A DNA stretch of 64,000 nt from Solwaraspora sp. WMMA2065 (GTDB lineage: Bacteria > Actinomycetota > Actinomycetes > Mycobacteriales > Micromonosporaceae), in contig NZ_CP128361.1 of the NCBI RefSeq assembly GCF_030345075.1, positions 6,634,001 to 6,698,000 on the forward strand. The letters run 5' to 3'. The notes below the pieces were generated by a model. That model ran no database searches. It was not told the DNA's origin and saw nothing but the letters and a program-made list of their open reading frames with translations. Shown here piece by piece: positions 1 through 12,396 of the stretch (its first letter is position 1; each line of letters starts with the position of its first letter). Made by a program: the position numbers and the translations under genes.

Positions 1-1
1 G

Positions 2-3000
2 ATGCTCGCCGTGCAGGCCAGCGAGGACGAGGTACGCCCGCTGCTGACCGGCCGGCTGGACCTCGCCGCCGTCAACGCGGCGCAGTCGGTGGTGCTCTCC
101 GGTGCCGAGCAGGAGATCCGGGCCGTCGCCGAAAGGTTCGCCGGGCAGGGCAGGGCGGTGACCCGGCTGCGCGTGTCGCACGCGTTCCACTCGGCGGCGA
201 TGGAGCCGATGCTGGCCGCGTACCGCGAGGTGGTCGAGTCGGTCACCTTCCGGCCGCCCAGGGTGCCGCTGGTCTCCACGCTCACCGGCGCGGCGGCGGA
301 CCCGGAGCAGTTGTGCTCGGCGGAGTACTGGGTACGGCAGGTGCGCGAGCCGGTGCGGTTCCACGACGCGGTCCGCTGCCTCGAACGCGCCGGCGTCACC
401 CGGTTCGTCGAGGTCGGGCCGGACGCCGTGCTCGTCCCGCTGGTGTCGCGCGGCGTCGCCGCGACGGCCACGCCGCCGACGGTCGCGCCGACGATGCGTC
501 GGGGCCGCGACGAGCCGCGCACGTTGCTGGACACGCTCGCCCGGCTGCACGTGTGCGGCGTCGCGGTGGACTGGTCGGCGGTCCTCGCCGACCTTCCGGT
601 GCGCCGGGTACCCCTGCCCACCTACGCCTTCCAACGCCAGAGGTACTGGCTGGACAGTGTCGCGGGTGCCCTCGCTGACCCGTCTGCCGGTGCTCATCCG
701 CTCGTCGACCGGACGGTAGAACTGCCCGGCTCGGGTGGGTTGATGCTGACCGGCCGGTTGTCCGCCGCGACCCACCCCTGGCTGGCCGACCACGTGGTAC
801 ACGGACTGACCGTGCTGCCCGGCGCCGGCCTCGTCGAACTCGCCACCCGGGCCGGCGACCAGCTCGGCTGCGGGCGGATCGAACAGCTCGACTTCGAACG
901 TCCGCTGGTCCTGCCGGCCGGCGACAGCGTCGCCGTGCAGGTGGAGGTCGGTGCCGCCGACGAACGTGGGGCACGGCGTGTCCTGGTGCACTCCCGGGCC
1001 GGATCCGCCGGAACCGACCCGCCCTGGCAGCGGCACGCCAGTGGGGTGCTGGTGCCGGACACCCCGGCCGCCGACCGGCTGGCACCAGACCCGGAGTTCA
1101 CCCAGTGGCCGCCGCCGGGAGCCACCCCGGTGTCGCTGGACGGCTGGTACGACGAGCTCGCCGCGACCGCCGGAATCGCCTACGGCCCGGTCTTCCGCGG
1201 GGTGCGCGCGGTGTGGCGGCGGGCCGACGAGGTGTACGCCGACGTCGCCCTGCCGGCCGTGGCCGGCACTGACGCCGCCGACTTCAACCTGCACCCGGCG
1301 TTGCTGGACGCGGCCTGGCAGTTGGTGGCGCACAGCCCGGTGGCGGCGGCCGGCCCGCTGCTGCCGTTCGCGGTGACCGGGGTGAGCCTGTTCGCCACCG
1401 GCGCCGTCGAGGCGCGGGTGCGCGTACGGGTCGCCGCGCCGGCGACGGTGTCGGTCGAGATCGTCGACGGCGCCGGTGAACCGGTCGCCACCGTCGACGC
1501 GCTCGCGCTGCGCCCCGCCGGTGACCTGGCGCAGGACCTCGACGACGTGGAGGTGTCCGCCGGTGACGGGTCAGCGGCCAGCCGCGACGGCGGAGGTCCG
1601 GGCGACGGGCCAGCGGCGGCGCTGCTGCGGGTCCAGTGGCAGCCGATCGCCGCACCCGACGTGTCGCCGAGCGTCGCCTGGCAGCTGGTCGGCCCGGACC
1701 GCTGGACGCTGGCGGCGCCGCTCACCGCGACCGCCGTACCGGACTTCGACGCCGTCGTCGCGTCGGCGGCCGACGGCGACGGCGAGGACCGGCCGGTGTT
1801 CCTGCTCAGCTGTGGCGGCGGCCCGGACCCGGACGTCGTGCACGGCGAGACCCGGCGGGCGGTCGACGCGTTGCGTACCTGGCTGGCCGACAGCCGGTTC
1901 GACGGGTCGAGGCTGGTGGTGGTGACCGGCGGCGGCGTCCCGGCCGGTGCCGTCGCCGACGTGGACCCGGCCGGTGCCGCCGTCTGGGGCCTGGTACGCA
2001 GCGCGCAGGCCGAGCACCCCGATCGGATCGTGCTGGTCGACGTCGAGCCGGACCGGGTCTCGCCCGCGCTGCTGGCCTCGGCGGTGTCCACGGGGGAGCC
2101 CCAGGTGGCGGTCCGCGACGAAGCCCTGTACGTGCCCCGCCTGGTGCCGAGCGGTCCGCCGCCGCAGGACGCGCCCCCCACGCCCCCGGACTTCGGCTCG
2201 GGCACGGTCCTGGTGACCGGGGCGACCGGCGCCCTCGGCCGGGTGATCGCCCGGCACCTGGTGACCGGTCACGGCGTACGGCATCTGCTGCTGACCAGCC
2301 GGCGGGGCATGGCCGCGCCCGACATGACGCGGCTGCGTACCGACCTGCTCGACCTCGGCGCCCAGGTGACGGTCACGGCCTGCGACGTCACCGACCGCGA
2401 CGAGGTGGCACGGTTGCTCGCCACGGTGCCGTCGGAGCATCCGCTCACCGGCGTCGTGCACGCGGCCGGCGTTCTCGACGACGCGGTGATCGGCTCGCTG
2501 ACCGCCGACCGGATGTCGAACGTGCTGCGGCCCAAGGTGGACGCCGCGTGGCACCTGCACGAGCTGACCAGGGACACGCCGCTCGCCGCGTTCGTGACGT
2601 TCTCCTCCGCCGCCGGGGTCCTCGGCCCACCCGGTCAGGCCAACTACGCCGCGGCCAACGCCTACCTGGACGGGTTGGCCGCCCACCGGCGGGCGCACGA
2701 CCTGCCGGCCAAGTCACTGGCCTGGGGCCTGTGGTCCACTGCCGACGAGGGGATGGGTGGCGCACTGACCGAAGCCGACCTGCGGCGGCTCGCCGAGACC
2801 GGTGTCCACCCGCTCGACGCCGAGACCGGTCTCGCCCTGTACGACCGGGCGGTGGCCCTGCCCGACGCCGTGCTGGTGCCGATCCGGCTCGATCCGGCGA
2901 AGCTGGGGCCGGACCGGCCGGCGTTGCTCGACGGCCTGGCCGCGCCCCCGCCGACGGACGATGGCGCGACCGGGACGCGTCGGCGCTCCGCGCGGGACGC

Positions 3001-3547
3001 GAACGGCGGCGCGCCGACCGGTGGTGGCGGCGGCCGGCTCCGCGAGCAGCTCGCCGGCAAGTCCCGCCCGCAGGCGCAGGAACTGCTGCTGGAGATGATC
3101 CGCAGTGAGGCGGCGAAGCTGCTCGGGCACCCGGGGCCGGAGGCGATCGAGCCGGAGCGGGCCTTCAGCGAGCTGGGCTTCGATTCGTTGGCCGCGATCG
3201 GGTTCCGTAACCGGTTGACCCTGCTCACCGGCCGGCAGCAGCCGGCGACGTTGATCTTCGACTATCCCAACGCCGCCGCGCTGGCCCGGCAGTTCGCCGC
3301 CGACCTCGTGCCGGACACCGTCGACGGCGGCGCTGCGCTGCCCGACGACGAGATCCGGGCGGTGCTGAGCAGCATCCCGCTGGGCCGGCTGCGTGCCGCC
3401 GGACTGCTGGAGAGCCTGCTCGCGCTGGCCGGCGCGCCGACGCACCCGGCCGGCACGCCCCACCCGGCGGGCGGCTCCGCGATTGACGAAATGGACACCG
3501 AGAACCTCATCAGCATGGCCCTGCAGACGGCCGACTTCGGCGAGTGA
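2..3547 (+). CDS. Type I polyketide synthase, 3' part (AT-DH-KR-ACP)
   Basis: This is the C-terminal 1181 residues of a modular PKS whose start lies left of the window. It begins inside an acyltransferase that keeps the malonyl-type HAFH motif (His60 of the visible part). A dehydratase follows with an intact HxxxGxxxxP motif (His264) and a DxxxQ second acid (Asp436). The ketoreductase has a GxGxxG-like start and an LDD motif (B-type), and the ACP carries the phosphopantetheine Ser in GFDSL (Ser1062). There is no enoylreductase, so the module should install a double bond. The tail after the ACP ends in a short acidic helix typical of C-terminal docking domains. The next PKS starts 21 bp downstream on the same strand and has an N-terminal coiled coil, so the two polypeptides probably dock. 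Confidence is high for the family; the number of upstream modules is unknown. Confidence 0.95.
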   Translation: MLAVQASEDEVRPLLTGRLDLAAVNAAQSVVLSGAEQEIRAVAERFAGQGRAVTRLRVSHAFHSAAMEPMLAAYREVVESVTFRPPRVPLVSTLTGAAADPEQLCSAEYWVRQVREPVRFHDAVRCLERAGVTRFVEVGPDAVLVPLVSRGVAATATPPTVAPTMRRGRDEPRTLLDTLARLHVCGVAVDWSAVLADLPVRRVPLPTYAFQRQRYWLDSVAGALADPSAGAHPLVDRTVELPGSGGLMLTGRLSAATHPWLADHVVHGLTVLPGAGLVELATRAGDQLGCGRIEQLDFERPLVLPAGDSVAVQVEVGAADERGARRVLVHSRAGSAGTDPPWQRHASGVLVPDTPAADRLAPDPEFTQWPPPGATPVSLDGWYDELAATAGIAYGPVFRGVRAVWRRADEVYADVALPAVAGTDAADFNLHPALLDAAWQLVAHSPVAAAGPLLPFAVTGVSLFATGAVEARVRVRVAAPATVSVEIVDGAGEPVATVDALALRPAGDLAQDLDDVEVSAGDGSAASRDGGGPGDGPAAALLRVQWQPIAAPDVSPSVAWQLVGPDRWTLAAPLTATAVPDFDAVVASAADGDGEDRPVFLLSCGGGPDPDVVHGETRRAVDALRTWLADSRFDGSRLVVVTGGGVPAGAVADVDPAGAAVWGLVRSAQAEHPDRIVLVDVEPDRVSPALLASAVSTGEPQVAVRDEALYVPRLVPSGPPPQDAPPTPPDFGSGTVLVTGATGALGRVIARHLVTGHGVRHLLLTSRRGMAAPDMTRLRTDLLDLGAQVTVTACDVTDRDEVARLLATVPSEHPLTGVVHAAGVLDDAVIGSLTADRMSNVLRPKVDAAWHLHELTRDTPLAAFVTFSSAAGVLGPPGQANYAAANAYLDGLAAHRRAHDLPAKSLAWGLWSTADEGMGGALTEADLRRLAETGVHPLDAETGLALYDRAVALPDAVLVPIRLDPAKLGPDRPALLDGLAAPPPTDDGATGTRRRSARDANGGAPTGGGGGRLREQLAGKSRPQAQELLLEMIRSEAAKLLGHPGPEAIEPERAFSELGFDSLAAIGFRNRLTLLTGRQQPATLIFDYPNAAALARQFAADLVPDTVDGGAALPDDEIRAVLSSIPLGRLRAAGLLESLLALAGAPTHPAGTPHPAGGSAIDEMDTENLISMALQTADFGE

Positions 3548-3568
3548 CGCGAGAGGTGTGAGATAGAC

Positions 3569-6500
3569 ATGACGCAGGCGGACCAGAGGATCGTCGACGC
3601 TCTCCGCGCGTCGCTGAAGGAGAACGAGCGACTCCGCGAGCACAGCCGCCAGCTCACCGAGGCAGCACACGAGCCGATCGCCATCATCGGCATGGCGTGC
3701 CGGTTCCCCGGTGGGGTGACCAGTCCGGAAGGGCTGTGGCGGCTGCTGGTCGACGAGGTCGATCCGATGGGTGGGTTCCCCACCGACCGGGGCTGGGACC
3801 TGGACCGGCTCTACGACCCCGACGGCACCCGGCCCAACACGACCTACGTACGGCAGGCCGGGTTCCTCTACGACGCGGGCGACTTCGACGCCGACTGGTT
3901 CGGCATCGCCCCCCGCGACGCCCTGCTGATCGACCCCCAGCAGCGGTTGCTGCTGGAAAGCACCTGGGAGGCGTTCGAACGCGCCGGTATCGCCCCGGCG
4001 TCGGTACGCGGCAGCCAGACCGGCGTCTTCGCCGGGGTCATGTACCACAACTATCCCGGCAGTTACGGGTCGTCGGGGGTGGTGTCCGGGCGGGTCTCGT
4101 ACCACTTCGGTTTCGAAGGACCGGCGATCACGCTCGACACCGCCTGCTCGTCGTCCCTGGTGGCGCTCGACCTCGCTGTACAGTCGCTGCGTCGGGGGGA
4201 GTGCTCCCTCGCTGTCGCCGGCGGGTCGTCGGTGATGGCCTCCCCGCAGACCTTCGTCGAGTTCAACCTCGAGGACACCCAGTCGCGTGACGGCCGGTGC
4301 CGTTCCTTCTCCGACGACGCCGACGGGCCGGCCTGGGCCGAGGGCGTCGGGGTGCTGCTCGTCGAGCGGCTGTCCGATGCGCGCCGCAACGGCCACCGCG
4401 TTCTCGCCGTGGTACGCGGCTCCGCGGCCAACTCCGACGGCGCGTCGAACGGGCTGACCGCGCCGAACGGTCCGGCTCAGCAGCGGCTGATCCGGCAGGC
4501 GTTGGCCAACGCCCGCATGTCCGCCGACCAGGTCGACGCGGTCGACGGCCACGGTACGGCCACCGAACTGGGCGACCCGATCGAGGTGCAGGCGCTGCTG
4601 GCGACGTACGGGCAGGGTCGGGACGCGGATCGTCCGTTGTGGTTGGGGTCGTTGAAGTCGAACATCGGTCACGCGCAGGCGGCGGCGGGTGTGGGTGGTG
4701 TGATCAAGATGGTGATGGCGTTGCGGGCGGGGTTGCTGCCCCGGTCGTTGCACGTGTCGGAGCCCTCGTCGCATGTGGACTGGTCGGCGGGTGGGGTGCG
4801 GCTGTTGACCATGGCGCGGCCGTGGCCGGGTACCGACGGACCGCGTCGGGCCGGGGTGTCGTCGTTCGGGTTGAGCGGGACGAACGCGCACGTGATCCTG
4901 GAGGAGGCGCCGGCGGATCTGGCGGCCGGCCCGGTGCCGGCCGACGGCTCGGTCGAGGATCCACCGGCTGTGCCGTTCCAGCGCAAGCGCTACTGGCTGA
5001 CCGCCTCCCCGCTGACCGGTGACCCGGTCTCGATGGGGCTCGCCCCCGCCAACCACCCGCTGCTCGGCGCCGCCGTCATGCTCGCGGCCAACGACGGCAT
5101 GGTGCTCACCGGGCGGCTGTCGGTGGCGAACCAGCCCTGGCTGGCCGACCACCGGGTGGGCGAGACCGTCCTGTTCCCCGGCGCGGGCTTCGTCGAACTC
5201 GCCACACACGCCGGGGAACGGGTCGGCTGCGGCCGGATCGCCGACCTCGTCCTGCAGGCCCCGCTGGTGCTGCCGGCCCGGGACGCGCAGCAGATCCAGA
5301 TCACGCTCGGCGGGCCCGACGACTCCGGAGCCCGGTCGCTGGTCGTGCACAGCAGGACCGACGACGGTACGGACGACAGCCGTTGGACGCCGCACGCGAC
5401 CGGCACCCTGGTGCCGCGTCGGCCGCCCACCGGTGCCGAGCTGACCTCCTGGCCGCCGGACGGCGCCGAGCCGGTCGACCTGGCCGGCGTCTACGACGAG
5501 TTCGCCGAACGTGGACTGGTCTACGGACCGACCTTCCAGGGGCTGCGGAACGCCTGGCGCCGCGACGACGACCTGTACGCCGAGATCAGCGTGCCGGATC
5601 AGGCACGGGGCAAGGTGAACCGGTTCGGGCTGCACCCGGCACTACTGGACGCGGCCCTGCAGGCGGTCGGCCGCAGCGGGTTGGCCGGGCAGGAGGCGGC
5701 CCTGCCGTTCCAGTGGCGCGACGTCGAGGTGTACGCCGCCGGCGCGGCCAGCGCCCGGATCCGGGTCAGCCGCTCGGCCGACGGCGGCGTGTCGATCCTG
5801 CTGGCCGACGGCACGGGTACGCCGGTCGCCTCGGTCGGTTCGCTGGTGCTGCGCCCGGTCGTGGCGGCGGAACTGGCCGCCGCCGACAGTGGGCCGTACC
5901 GCGACGCGCTGTTCACCGTCGACTGGACGCCGGTGGCGCTGCCGGCCGGTGCCCCGGTCACCGTCGCCGACCTGGCCGGCGTGACCGCCGGCGCCGAGGT
6001 CCCGGCGGTGGTGCTGCACCGTCACGCCGCCGTGTCCGGCGCCGGCGCCGGTACGCCCGAAGCGGTCCGCGCCGGCACCGTGGAGGCGTTCACCGCGCTG
6101 CGTACCTGGCTGGCCGAGCCCCGGTTCGCCGGCACCCGGCTGGTGGTGCTGACCCGGCGGGCCGTGGCGCTGCCCGGCGAGGACGTCACCGACCTGGCCG
6201 GCTCAGCCGTGTGGGGGCTGATCCGGTCCGCGCAGACCGAGCATCCGGGTCGGATCGTGCTGGTGGACACCGACGCCGAACAGGACGCGGTGACGCTGCT
6301 GCCGAAGGTGCTGGCGGCCGGGGAGTCCCAGGTCGTGGTCCGGGACGGGGCGGTACGGGTGGCCCGGCTGCGCAGAGCGGACGCGGCTGCGGCCGACGCG
6401 GTACCGGCCGACGTCGCCGCCGGCACGGTGCTGGTCACCGGGGCCACCGGTGGCCTCGGCCGGCTGATCGCCCGGCACCTGGTCACCACGCACGGCGTAC

Positions 6501-9500
6501 GGGACCTGCTGCTGGTCAGCCGGCGCGGTGCGGCCGCCGAAGGCGCCGACGAACTCGTCGAGGAGCTGACCGGGCTGGGCGCCCAGGTCGAGCTGGTCGC
6601 CGGCGACGTCGCCGACCGGGACGCGGCAGCGGCGCTTGTCGCCGGACGCCGGCTCACTGCGGTCGTGCACGCCGCCGGGGTGCTGGACAACGGCACGATC
6701 GACACGCTGACGCCGCAGCGGATCGACGCCGTGCTGCGGCCGAAGGTCGACGCCGCGTGGCACCTGCACGAGCTGACCGCCGGGATGGACCTGGCCGCGT
6801 TCGTGCTGTTCTCCTCCGCCTCCGGCGTGCTCGGCGGGATGGGGCAGGGCAACTACGCCGCCGCGAACACCTTCCTGGACGGGCTGGCCGCCCATCGGCG
6901 GGCCAGCGGCCTGGCCGGGGTCTCCCTCGCCTGGGGCATGTGGGGCACCGGCACCGGGATGGCCGGTCACGTCACCGCCGCCGAACTGCCGCAGGTGGCC
7001 CGTACCGGGTTCGTCCCGATCAGCGGCGCGGAAGGGCTGGCGCTGTTCGACGCCACCTGGATGTCGCCGGAACCGTTCCTCGCCCCCATCCGGCTCGACC
7101 TCACGGTCCTTCGCCGGCAGGGGGACGCGCTGCCGGATCTGTTCCGGGCCCTCGTCCCAGCGCCGCGCCGCGCCGTCGCCGCCCCCGGCGACGCCACCGG
7201 CACGTTCAGTCAACGGTTGGCCGCGATGTCGGTCCAGGACCGGGGGAACACCCTGCGGGAGCTGGTTCGCGCGCAGGTGGCGCAGGCGCTCGGGCACAGT
7301 GCCCCGGAGAGCATCGAGCTGGACCGGGCGTTCCAGGACCTGGGATTCGACTCCCTCACCGCGGTCGAGCTGCGCAACGGGCTCAGTGTCGCCACCGGGG
7401 TCCAGCTGTCGGCGACCCTGGTGTTCGACAACCCGACCCCGATGGCGTTGGTCGACCACCTCGCCGAGGAACTCGTCGGTGACGCGGAGGAACCGTCCGT
7501 GGCAGAGCCCGACCAGGCCCCGGTGTCGGCGGACGAACCGATCGCCATCGTCGGCATGAGCTGCCGACTGCCCGGCGCGGTCAGCTCGCCCGAGGACCTG
7601 TGGCGGCTGCTGACCGCCGGCGACGACGGGATCTCGTCGTTCCCCACCGATCGGGGCTGGGACATCGAAGGATGGTTCAGCCACGACTCCGGCGCGGGTT
7701 CCCGCCAGGGCGGGTTCGTCGCCGACGCCACCCACTTCGACGCCGGCTTCTTCGGCATCAGTGACGACGAGGCGACCGTCATGGACCCGCAGCAGCGGCT
7801 GCTGCTGGAGGCTTCGTGGGAGGCGATCGAGCGGGCCGGCATCGATCCGCGTTCGCTGCGCGGCAGCACCACCGGTGTGTTCGCCGGAGTGATGCAGCCC
7901 GACTACGACCCCGGCATGTTCGGATCGGTGGAACACGCCGCCGCGTTCCGTGGGGTCGGCCTGTCGCAGAGCATCGTCTCCGGCCGGGTGGCCTACCTGC
8001 TGGGCCTGGAGGGCCCGGCGGTGTCGGTGGACACCGCCTGCTCGTCCTCCCTGGTCGCGCTGCACTGGGCTATCCAGGCGCTGCGCCAGGGTGACTGTTC
8101 GCTGGCGCTCGCCGGCGGGGTGACGGTGATCTCGACCCCGGCCACCTTCGTCGACTTCGACCAGCAGGGCGGGCTGGCCACCGACGGGCGCTGCAAGTCG
8201 TTCTCGGCGGCGGCCGACGGGATCGGCTGGGCCGAGGGCGTCGGTGTGCTCGTGGTGGAGCGGCTCTCCGACGCCCGACGCAACGGCCACCAGGTGCTGG
8301 CCGTGGTACGGGGCTCCGCCGTCAACTCCGACGGTGCCTCCAACGGGATGACCGCGCCCAACGGGCCGGCCCAGGAGAAGGTGATCCGGCGGGCGCTGGC
8401 GACCGCCGGGCTACGCGCGGACGAGGTCGACGCGGTCGAGGGCTTCGGCGCCGGCACCCGGCTCGGCGATCCGATCGAGGTGCGGGCCCTGCAGGGCACG
8501 TACGGGCAGGACCGCGACCGGCCGCTGTGGCTGGGATCGGTCAAGTCGAACATCGGCCACACCCAGTCGGCCTCCGGCGTCGCCGGGGTCGTCAAGATGG
8601 TGCTCGCCCTGCGGCACGGCGTGCTGCCGCGGACGCTGCACGCCGACGACCGGTCCCCACACGTGAACTGGGCCGACAGCCAGGTGCGGCTGCTCACCGA
8701 GTCGGTGCCCTGGCCGGCGGGCGAGCGTCCGCGCCGGGCCGCGGTGTCGTCCTTCGGGCGCAGCGGCACCAACGCGCACCTGATCCTGGAGGAGGCGGAC
8801 CCCGCCGTGGCCGGGGCGCAGGCGCACGGTCAGCCGCCCCAACAGGCGCAGCGGCCGGCCGGGCCGATGCTGCCGCTGCTGGTGTCGGCGCGAACCCGGG
8901 AGGCGTTGCCGGACCAGGCTGCCGCGCTGGTCGCAGCGCTGCGTGCCGACCCCGACCTCGACCCGGTCGACGTCGGGTACTCCCTGGCGGCCACCCGGGT
9001 GCCCTTCGACCACCAGGCCGTTGTCGTCGGCGCCGACCGTGACGACCTGCTGGGGGCCCTGACCGACCTGGCCGCCGCGACGCTGTCGCCACGGGTGGTG
9101 ACCGGCCACGTCCGGCCGACCGGCGGTACGGCGTACCTGTTCCCGGGTGCCGGGGCGCAGCGAGCCGGGATGGGCCGGCAGCTGTACGCCTCGTTCGGCG
9201 CCTTCGCCGCCGCGTTCGACGAGGTCTGCGCCAAGTTCGACCGGCATCTCGACCGGCCGTTGCGGGATCTGGTGTTCGCCGAGGAGGGCACGGTGGCCGC
9301 TGGCCTGCTCGACCAGACGAGCTACATGCAGGCCGCACTGTTCACGGTGGAGGTGGCGACGTACCGGCTGCTGGAGTCGTGGGGCCTGCGGCCCGACCAC
9401 GTCGTCGGGCATTCGGCCGGGGCGCTCGCCGCCGCGCACGTCGCCGGGGTGCTGTCGCTGGCCGACGCGGTGAAGCTCTGCGCGACCGGTGGGGAACTGC

Positions 9501-12388
9501 TGCAGGAGCTGCCCGCCGGGGCGATGGTGGCGGTGCGGGCCAGCGAGGACGAGGTGCGGCCCGAACTGGACGGGGACGTCGAGATCGCGGCGGTGAACAG
9601 CCCTGACTGGGTGGTGGTGTCCGGGCCGGACGACGACGTCACCGAGCTGGCCGAGCGGTGGCGGGCAGCGGGACGGTCGGTCAGCCCGCTGCGGGTGCGC
9701 CGGGCGTTCCACTCCTCGGCGGTGGACGATGTCCTGGAGGAGTACTTCGACGTCGCGGACCGGCTCACCTACCACCCGCCGGCCGTCAGCCTGGTCGCGC
9801 ACGTCGACGGCGAGCTGGTCGGTGCCGACGACCTGGCGACCGCCGAACACTGGGAGCGGCAGCTGCGCGCCGAGGTCCGGTTCGTCGACGACGTACGCCA
9901 TCTGGCGGAACTGGGCGTGACCCGGTTCGTCGAGGTGGGTCCGGACGGTGGCCTGGCGCAGATGGTGGCGGCCTGCCTGCCCGACGCCGGCCAGGCGGTG
10001 GTGCCGACGGTGAGCGCGGACCCGGCGGAGGTCGGCGCGCTGTTCGCGGCGGTGGCCCGGCTGCAGGTGACCGGGCATGCCGTGGACTGGTCGCGGCTGT
10101 ACGCCGGTCGGGGCGCGCGGCAGGTGGCGCTGCCCCCGTACTCGTTCCATCGGCAGCGGTACTGGGTCGAGATGGACGCGCTGGCGGTCGGCGAGGTGGT
10201 CGCCGCCGGGTTGGAGGAGACCGGGCATCCGCTGCTGGGTGCGGCGGTGCCGGTCGCCGGTACGCAGGACCTGGTGCTGACCGGCCGCCTGTCGCGGGCA
10301 GCCAGGTCCTGGCTGGACGACCACCGGATCGGGGATGCCACCGTGCTGCCGGCCCCGGCGCTGGTCGAGTTCGCGGTGCATGCCGGGGACCGGGTCGGCT
10401 GCAGCCGGATCGCCCGGCTGACGGAGCTGGCTCCGGTGCCGTTGGATCCGGCCACCGCGACGCAGATCCAGGTGGTGGTGCGCGACGCCGGGGCGGGACA
10501 CGGCGAGCGGGAGTTCGCCGTGTACGCCCGGGCCGAGGACGGTTCCACGGCCTGGTCGCAGTGCGCCGCCGGCCGGCTGGCGGCCGGCCGGGGCGGGCCC
10601 TCGCCGCTGACGGTGGACGACGGGCAGTGGCCACCGGCCGGCGCCGAGCCGGTCGACCTGTCCGGCTGGTACGAGGAGCTGGCCGACCGAGGCCTGTCCT
10701 ACGGGCCGGCGATGCGCGGCCTGCGCCGCGCCTGGCGGGCCGGACAGGACCTGTTCGCCGAGGTCGACCTGCCGAAGAGCGCCGGTACGGGGGCCTTCGC
10801 GATCCATCCCGTCCTGCTCGACGCGGCCCTGCACGCCACCGGGCTGGTTGACGGCGCCGATGGCCGGCCGGGGCGGCCGGTCTCCTGGTCCGGGGTCGAG
10901 CTGCACGCCACCGGCGCCGTCACGGTCCGGGTGCGGCTGCGCGCCGACGGTCGAAGGCTCTCGCTCGCTATGGTCGACCCGGCGGGCAGTCCCGTGCTCA
11001 CGGCGGATTCGATCGAGCTGCGGTCGGGGTCCGAGCGCGACCCGTCGGGCTCGGACACCGAGCAGGTCCCGGCCACCTCGGCCGCCGTTCGGCCCGGCGA
11101 CAACGGTCGGCCGCGTGCGAACGGTGCGCCGGGCCGCCCGGTGGCGGCCGTCGCGGCGACCGGCGACGCGGGGGCCGGCGACGCGGGAGCCGAGACGTGG
11201 CGCCGGCTCGCCGCGCTCGGCGGTGAGCAGCGGGAGCCCGCCGTGCGGGACCTGGTCGCCAGCGCGATCGCGGCCGTGGTGAACACGACTCCGGAGACGA
11301 TCGACTTCGACGGGCACTTCGTCGAGGCCGGATTCACCTCACTGACCGTGACCGAGCTCGGGATCGACCTCGGTACCCGGACCGGTCTCGACCTCAGTGA
11401 GGTGATCTTCCAGTACCCGACACCCAACCATCTCACCCGTCACCTGCTCGACGAACTCGCCGCGAACGGCGCCGGTCAGCAACCGGTTCGTGAGGGCGAC
11501 GAGGGCGGGGAGACGCTGCGCGATCTGTTCCGGGCGGCGGCGCTGGCCGGCCGGCTCGGCGACGGTATCGACGTGCTGAGCGCGGCGGCGCGCCTGCGTC
11601 CCACCTTCGACACGCCGGCCGGTGCGGACCAGCGGATCTCCCCGCTGCGCCTGGCGCAGGGCCCGGCCCGGCCCCGGCTGCTGTTCGTGGAGACCCCGAT
11701 GGCGATGGGCAACCACTACCAGTACAGCCGGCTGGTCGCGCACTTCCAGCAGATCCGTGACGTCGTGTCGCTGCCGGTGCCCGGCTTCACCCGGGGCGCT
11801 CCGCTGCCGGCGACCGCCGAGCTGGTGGTCGAGTTGCTCGCCGACGCGGCGCTGAGCGCCGCCGACGGCGAGCCGTTCGTCCTGGTCGGGTACTCGGCCG
11901 GTGGCATCCTCGCCCAGGCGACTGCTAGCCACCTCGAACGGATGGGCACCGGCCCGCAGGGCGTCGTGTTGCTCGACACCCAGCCGGTGCAGCGGCCGGG
12001 CGACCCCGGCGGCGGCTCCGTCGAGGATGCTTCCGCCGGCGCGGTGATGACCGAGATGGTGCTCGGACTGTTCGAGCTGGAGGCGGCCGCGGGCAAGTTC
12101 GACAGCGCCCAGCTCACCGCGATGGCCTGGTACGTCGACCTGCTGCCCGAGTTCGAGCTGGGGGCCACCGGGGCCCCGGTGCTCTACCTGCGCGGGGCCG
12201 AGCCGATCGGTGCCGCCGTGCCGGCCACGACGGCCGTGTCGTGGCCGTACGCCGACAGCACCGAGACGGTTCCCGGCAATCATTTCACCATGGTCGATGC
12301 GGAGGCGGCGACCACGTCGAAGGCGATCGAGCAGTGGCTGGCGGCAACAGCCGAGCAGCGTGTTCCCGAGCCGACCGTGAAGGGCTGA
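3569..12388 (+). CDS. Type I PKS, AT-less module plus degenerate terminal module with thioesterase
   Basis: A 2939-residue PKS: docking coil (1-32), KS (about 34-445), DH (490-770), KR (950-1130), ACP (Ser1262), second KS (about 1320-1745), AT (1770-2090), DH (2210-2480), ACP (Ser2591), thioesterase (2690-2935). In the first module the KS runs straight into the post-AT motif PFQRKRYWL with no AT between. The second module looks degenerate. Its KS keeps Cys1491 and His1664, but the EAHGTGT motif reads EGFGAGT (Phe1626). Its AT keeps Ser1949, but the catalytic His of HAFH is Arg2045 and the carboxylate-binding Arg is Gly1974. It has no KR, and the ACP reads GFTSL instead of GFDSL. The thioesterase looks active (GYSAGG, Ser2776; His2905). 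This protein should end the assembly line and cyclise the macrolactam. Start is ATG 3569 with GAGAGGTGTGAGA upstream. Confidence 0.96.
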   Translation: MTQADQRIVDALRASLKENERLREHSRQLTEAAHEPIAIIGMACRFPGGVTSPEGLWRLLVDEVDPMGGFPTDRGWDLDRLYDPDGTRPNTTYVRQAGFLYDAGDFDADWFGIAPRDALLIDPQQRLLLESTWEAFERAGIAPASVRGSQTGVFAGVMYHNYPGSYGSSGVVSGRVSYHFGFEGPAITLDTACSSSLVALDLAVQSLRRGECSLAVAGGSSVMASPQTFVEFNLEDTQSRDGRCRSFSDDADGPAWAEGVGVLLVERLSDARRNGHRVLAVVRGSAANSDGASNGLTAPNGPAQQRLIRQALANARMSADQVDAVDGHGTATELGDPIEVQALLATYGQGRDADRPLWLGSLKSNIGHAQAAAGVGGVIKMVMALRAGLLPRSLHVSEPSSHVDWSAGGVRLLTMARPWPGTDGPRRAGVSSFGLSGTNAHVILEEAPADLAAGPVPADGSVEDPPAVPFQRKRYWLTASPLTGDPVSMGLAPANHPLLGAAVMLAANDGMVLTGRLSVANQPWLADHRVGETVLFPGAGFVELATHAGERVGCGRIADLVLQAPLVLPARDAQQIQITLGGPDDSGARSLVVHSRTDDGTDDSRWTPHATGTLVPRRPPTGAELTSWPPDGAEPVDLAGVYDEFAERGLVYGPTFQGLRNAWRRDDDLYAEISVPDQARGKVNRFGLHPALLDAALQAVGRSGLAGQEAALPFQWRDVEVYAAGAASARIRVSRSADGGVSILLADGTGTPVASVGSLVLRPVVAAELAAADSGPYRDALFTVDWTPVALPAGAPVTVADLAGVTAGAEVPAVVLHRHAAVSGAGAGTPEAVRAGTVEAFTALRTWLAEPRFAGTRLVVLTRRAVALPGEDVTDLAGSAVWGLIRSAQTEHPGRIVLVDTDAEQDAVTLLPKVLAAGESQVVVRDGAVRVARLRRADAAAADAVPADVAAGTVLVTGATGGLGRLIARHLVTTHGVRDLLLVSRRGAAAEGADELVEELTGLGAQVELVAGDVADRDAAAALVAGRRLTAVVHAAGVLDNGTIDTLTPQRIDAVLRPKVDAAWHLHELTAGMDLAAFVLFSSASGVLGGMGQGNYAAANTFLDGLAAHRRASGLAGVSLAWGMWGTGTGMAGHVTAAELPQVARTGFVPISGAEGLALFDATWMSPEPFLAPIRLDLTVLRRQGDALPDLFRALVPAPRRAVAAPGDATGTFSQRLAAMSVQDRGNTLRELVRAQVAQALGHSAPESIELDRAFQDLGFDSLTAVELRNGLSVATGVQLSATLVFDNPTPMALVDHLAEELVGDAEEPSVAEPDQAPVSADEPIAIVGMSCRLPGAVSSPEDLWRLLTAGDDGISSFPTDRGWDIEGWFSHDSGAGSRQGGFVADATHFDAGFFGISDDEATVMDPQQRLLLEASWEAIERAGIDPRSLRGSTTGVFAGVMQPDYDPGMFGSVEHAAAFRGVGLSQSIVSGRVAYLLGLEGPAVSVDTACSSSLVALHWAIQALRQGDCSLALAGGVTVISTPATFVDFDQQGGLATDGRCKSFSAAADGIGWAEGVGVLVVERLSDARRNGHQVLAVVRGSAVNSDGASNGMTAPNGPAQEKVIRRALATAGLRADEVDAVEGFGAGTRLGDPIEVRALQGTYGQDRDRPLWLGSVKSNIGHTQSASGVAGVVKMVLALRHGVLPRTLHADDRSPHVNWADSQVRLLTESVPWPAGERPRRAAVSSFGRSGTNAHLILEEADPAVAGAQAHGQPPQQAQRPAGPMLPLLVSARTREALPDQAAALVAALRADPDLDPVDVGYSLAATRVPFDHQAVVVGADRDDLLGALTDLAAATLSPRVVTGHVRPTGGTAYLFPGAGAQRAGMGRQLYASFGAFAAAFDEVCAKFDRHLDRPLRDLVFAEEGTVAAGLLDQTSYMQAALFTVEVATYRLLESWGLRPDHVVGHSAGALAAAHVAGVLSLADAVKLCATGGELLQELPAGAMVAVRASEDEVRPELDGDVEIAAVNSPDWVVVSGPDDDVTELAERWRAAGRSVSPLRVRRAFHSSAVDDVLEEYFDVADRLTYHPPAVSLVAHVDGELVGADDLATAEHWERQLRAEVRFVDDVRHLAELGVTRFVEVGPDGGLAQMVAACLPDAGQAVVPTVSADPAEVGALFAAVARLQVTGHAVDWSRLYAGRGARQVALPPYSFHRQRYWVEMDALAVGEVVAAGLEETGHPLLGAAVPVAGTQDLVLTGRLSRAARSWLDDHRIGDATVLPAPALVEFAVHAGDRVGCSRIARLTELAPVPLDPATATQIQVVVRDAGAGHGEREFAVYARAEDGSTAWSQCAAGRLAAGRGGPSPLTVDDGQWPPAGAEPVDLSGWYEELADRGLSYGPAMRGLRRAWRAGQDLFAEVDLPKSAGTGAFAIHPVLLDAALHATGLVDGADGRPGRPVSWSGVELHATGAVTVRVRLRADGRRLSLAMVDPAGSPVLTADSIELRSGSERDPSGSDTEQVPATSAAVRPGDNGRPRANGAPGRPVAAVAATGDAGAGDAGAETWRRLAALGGEQREPAVRDLVASAIAAVVNTTPETIDFDGHFVEAGFTSLTVTELGIDLGTRTGLDLSEVIFQYPTPNHLTRHLLDELAANGAGQQPVREGDEGGETLRDLFRAAALAGRLGDGIDVLSAAARLRPTFDTPAGADQRISPLRLAQGPARPRLLFVETPMAMGNHYQYSRLVAHFQQIRDVVSLPVPGFTRGAPLPATAELVVELLADAALSAADGEPFVLVGYSAGGILAQATASHLERMGTGPQGVVLLDTQPVQRPGDPGGGSVEDASAGAVMTEMVLGLFELEAAAGKFDSAQLTAMAWYVDLLPEFELGATGAPVLYLRGAEPIGAAVPATTAVSWPYADSTETVPGNHFTMVDAEAATTSKAIEQWLAATAEQRVPEPTVKG

Positions 12389-12396
12389 GGTGTGAC

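Noticed and set aside
2714-5635. Long minus-strand open frame spanning the junction of two PKS genes
   Set aside because: It lies antisense to clearly coding PKS sequence, lacks a ribosome binding site and encodes no recognisable domain.
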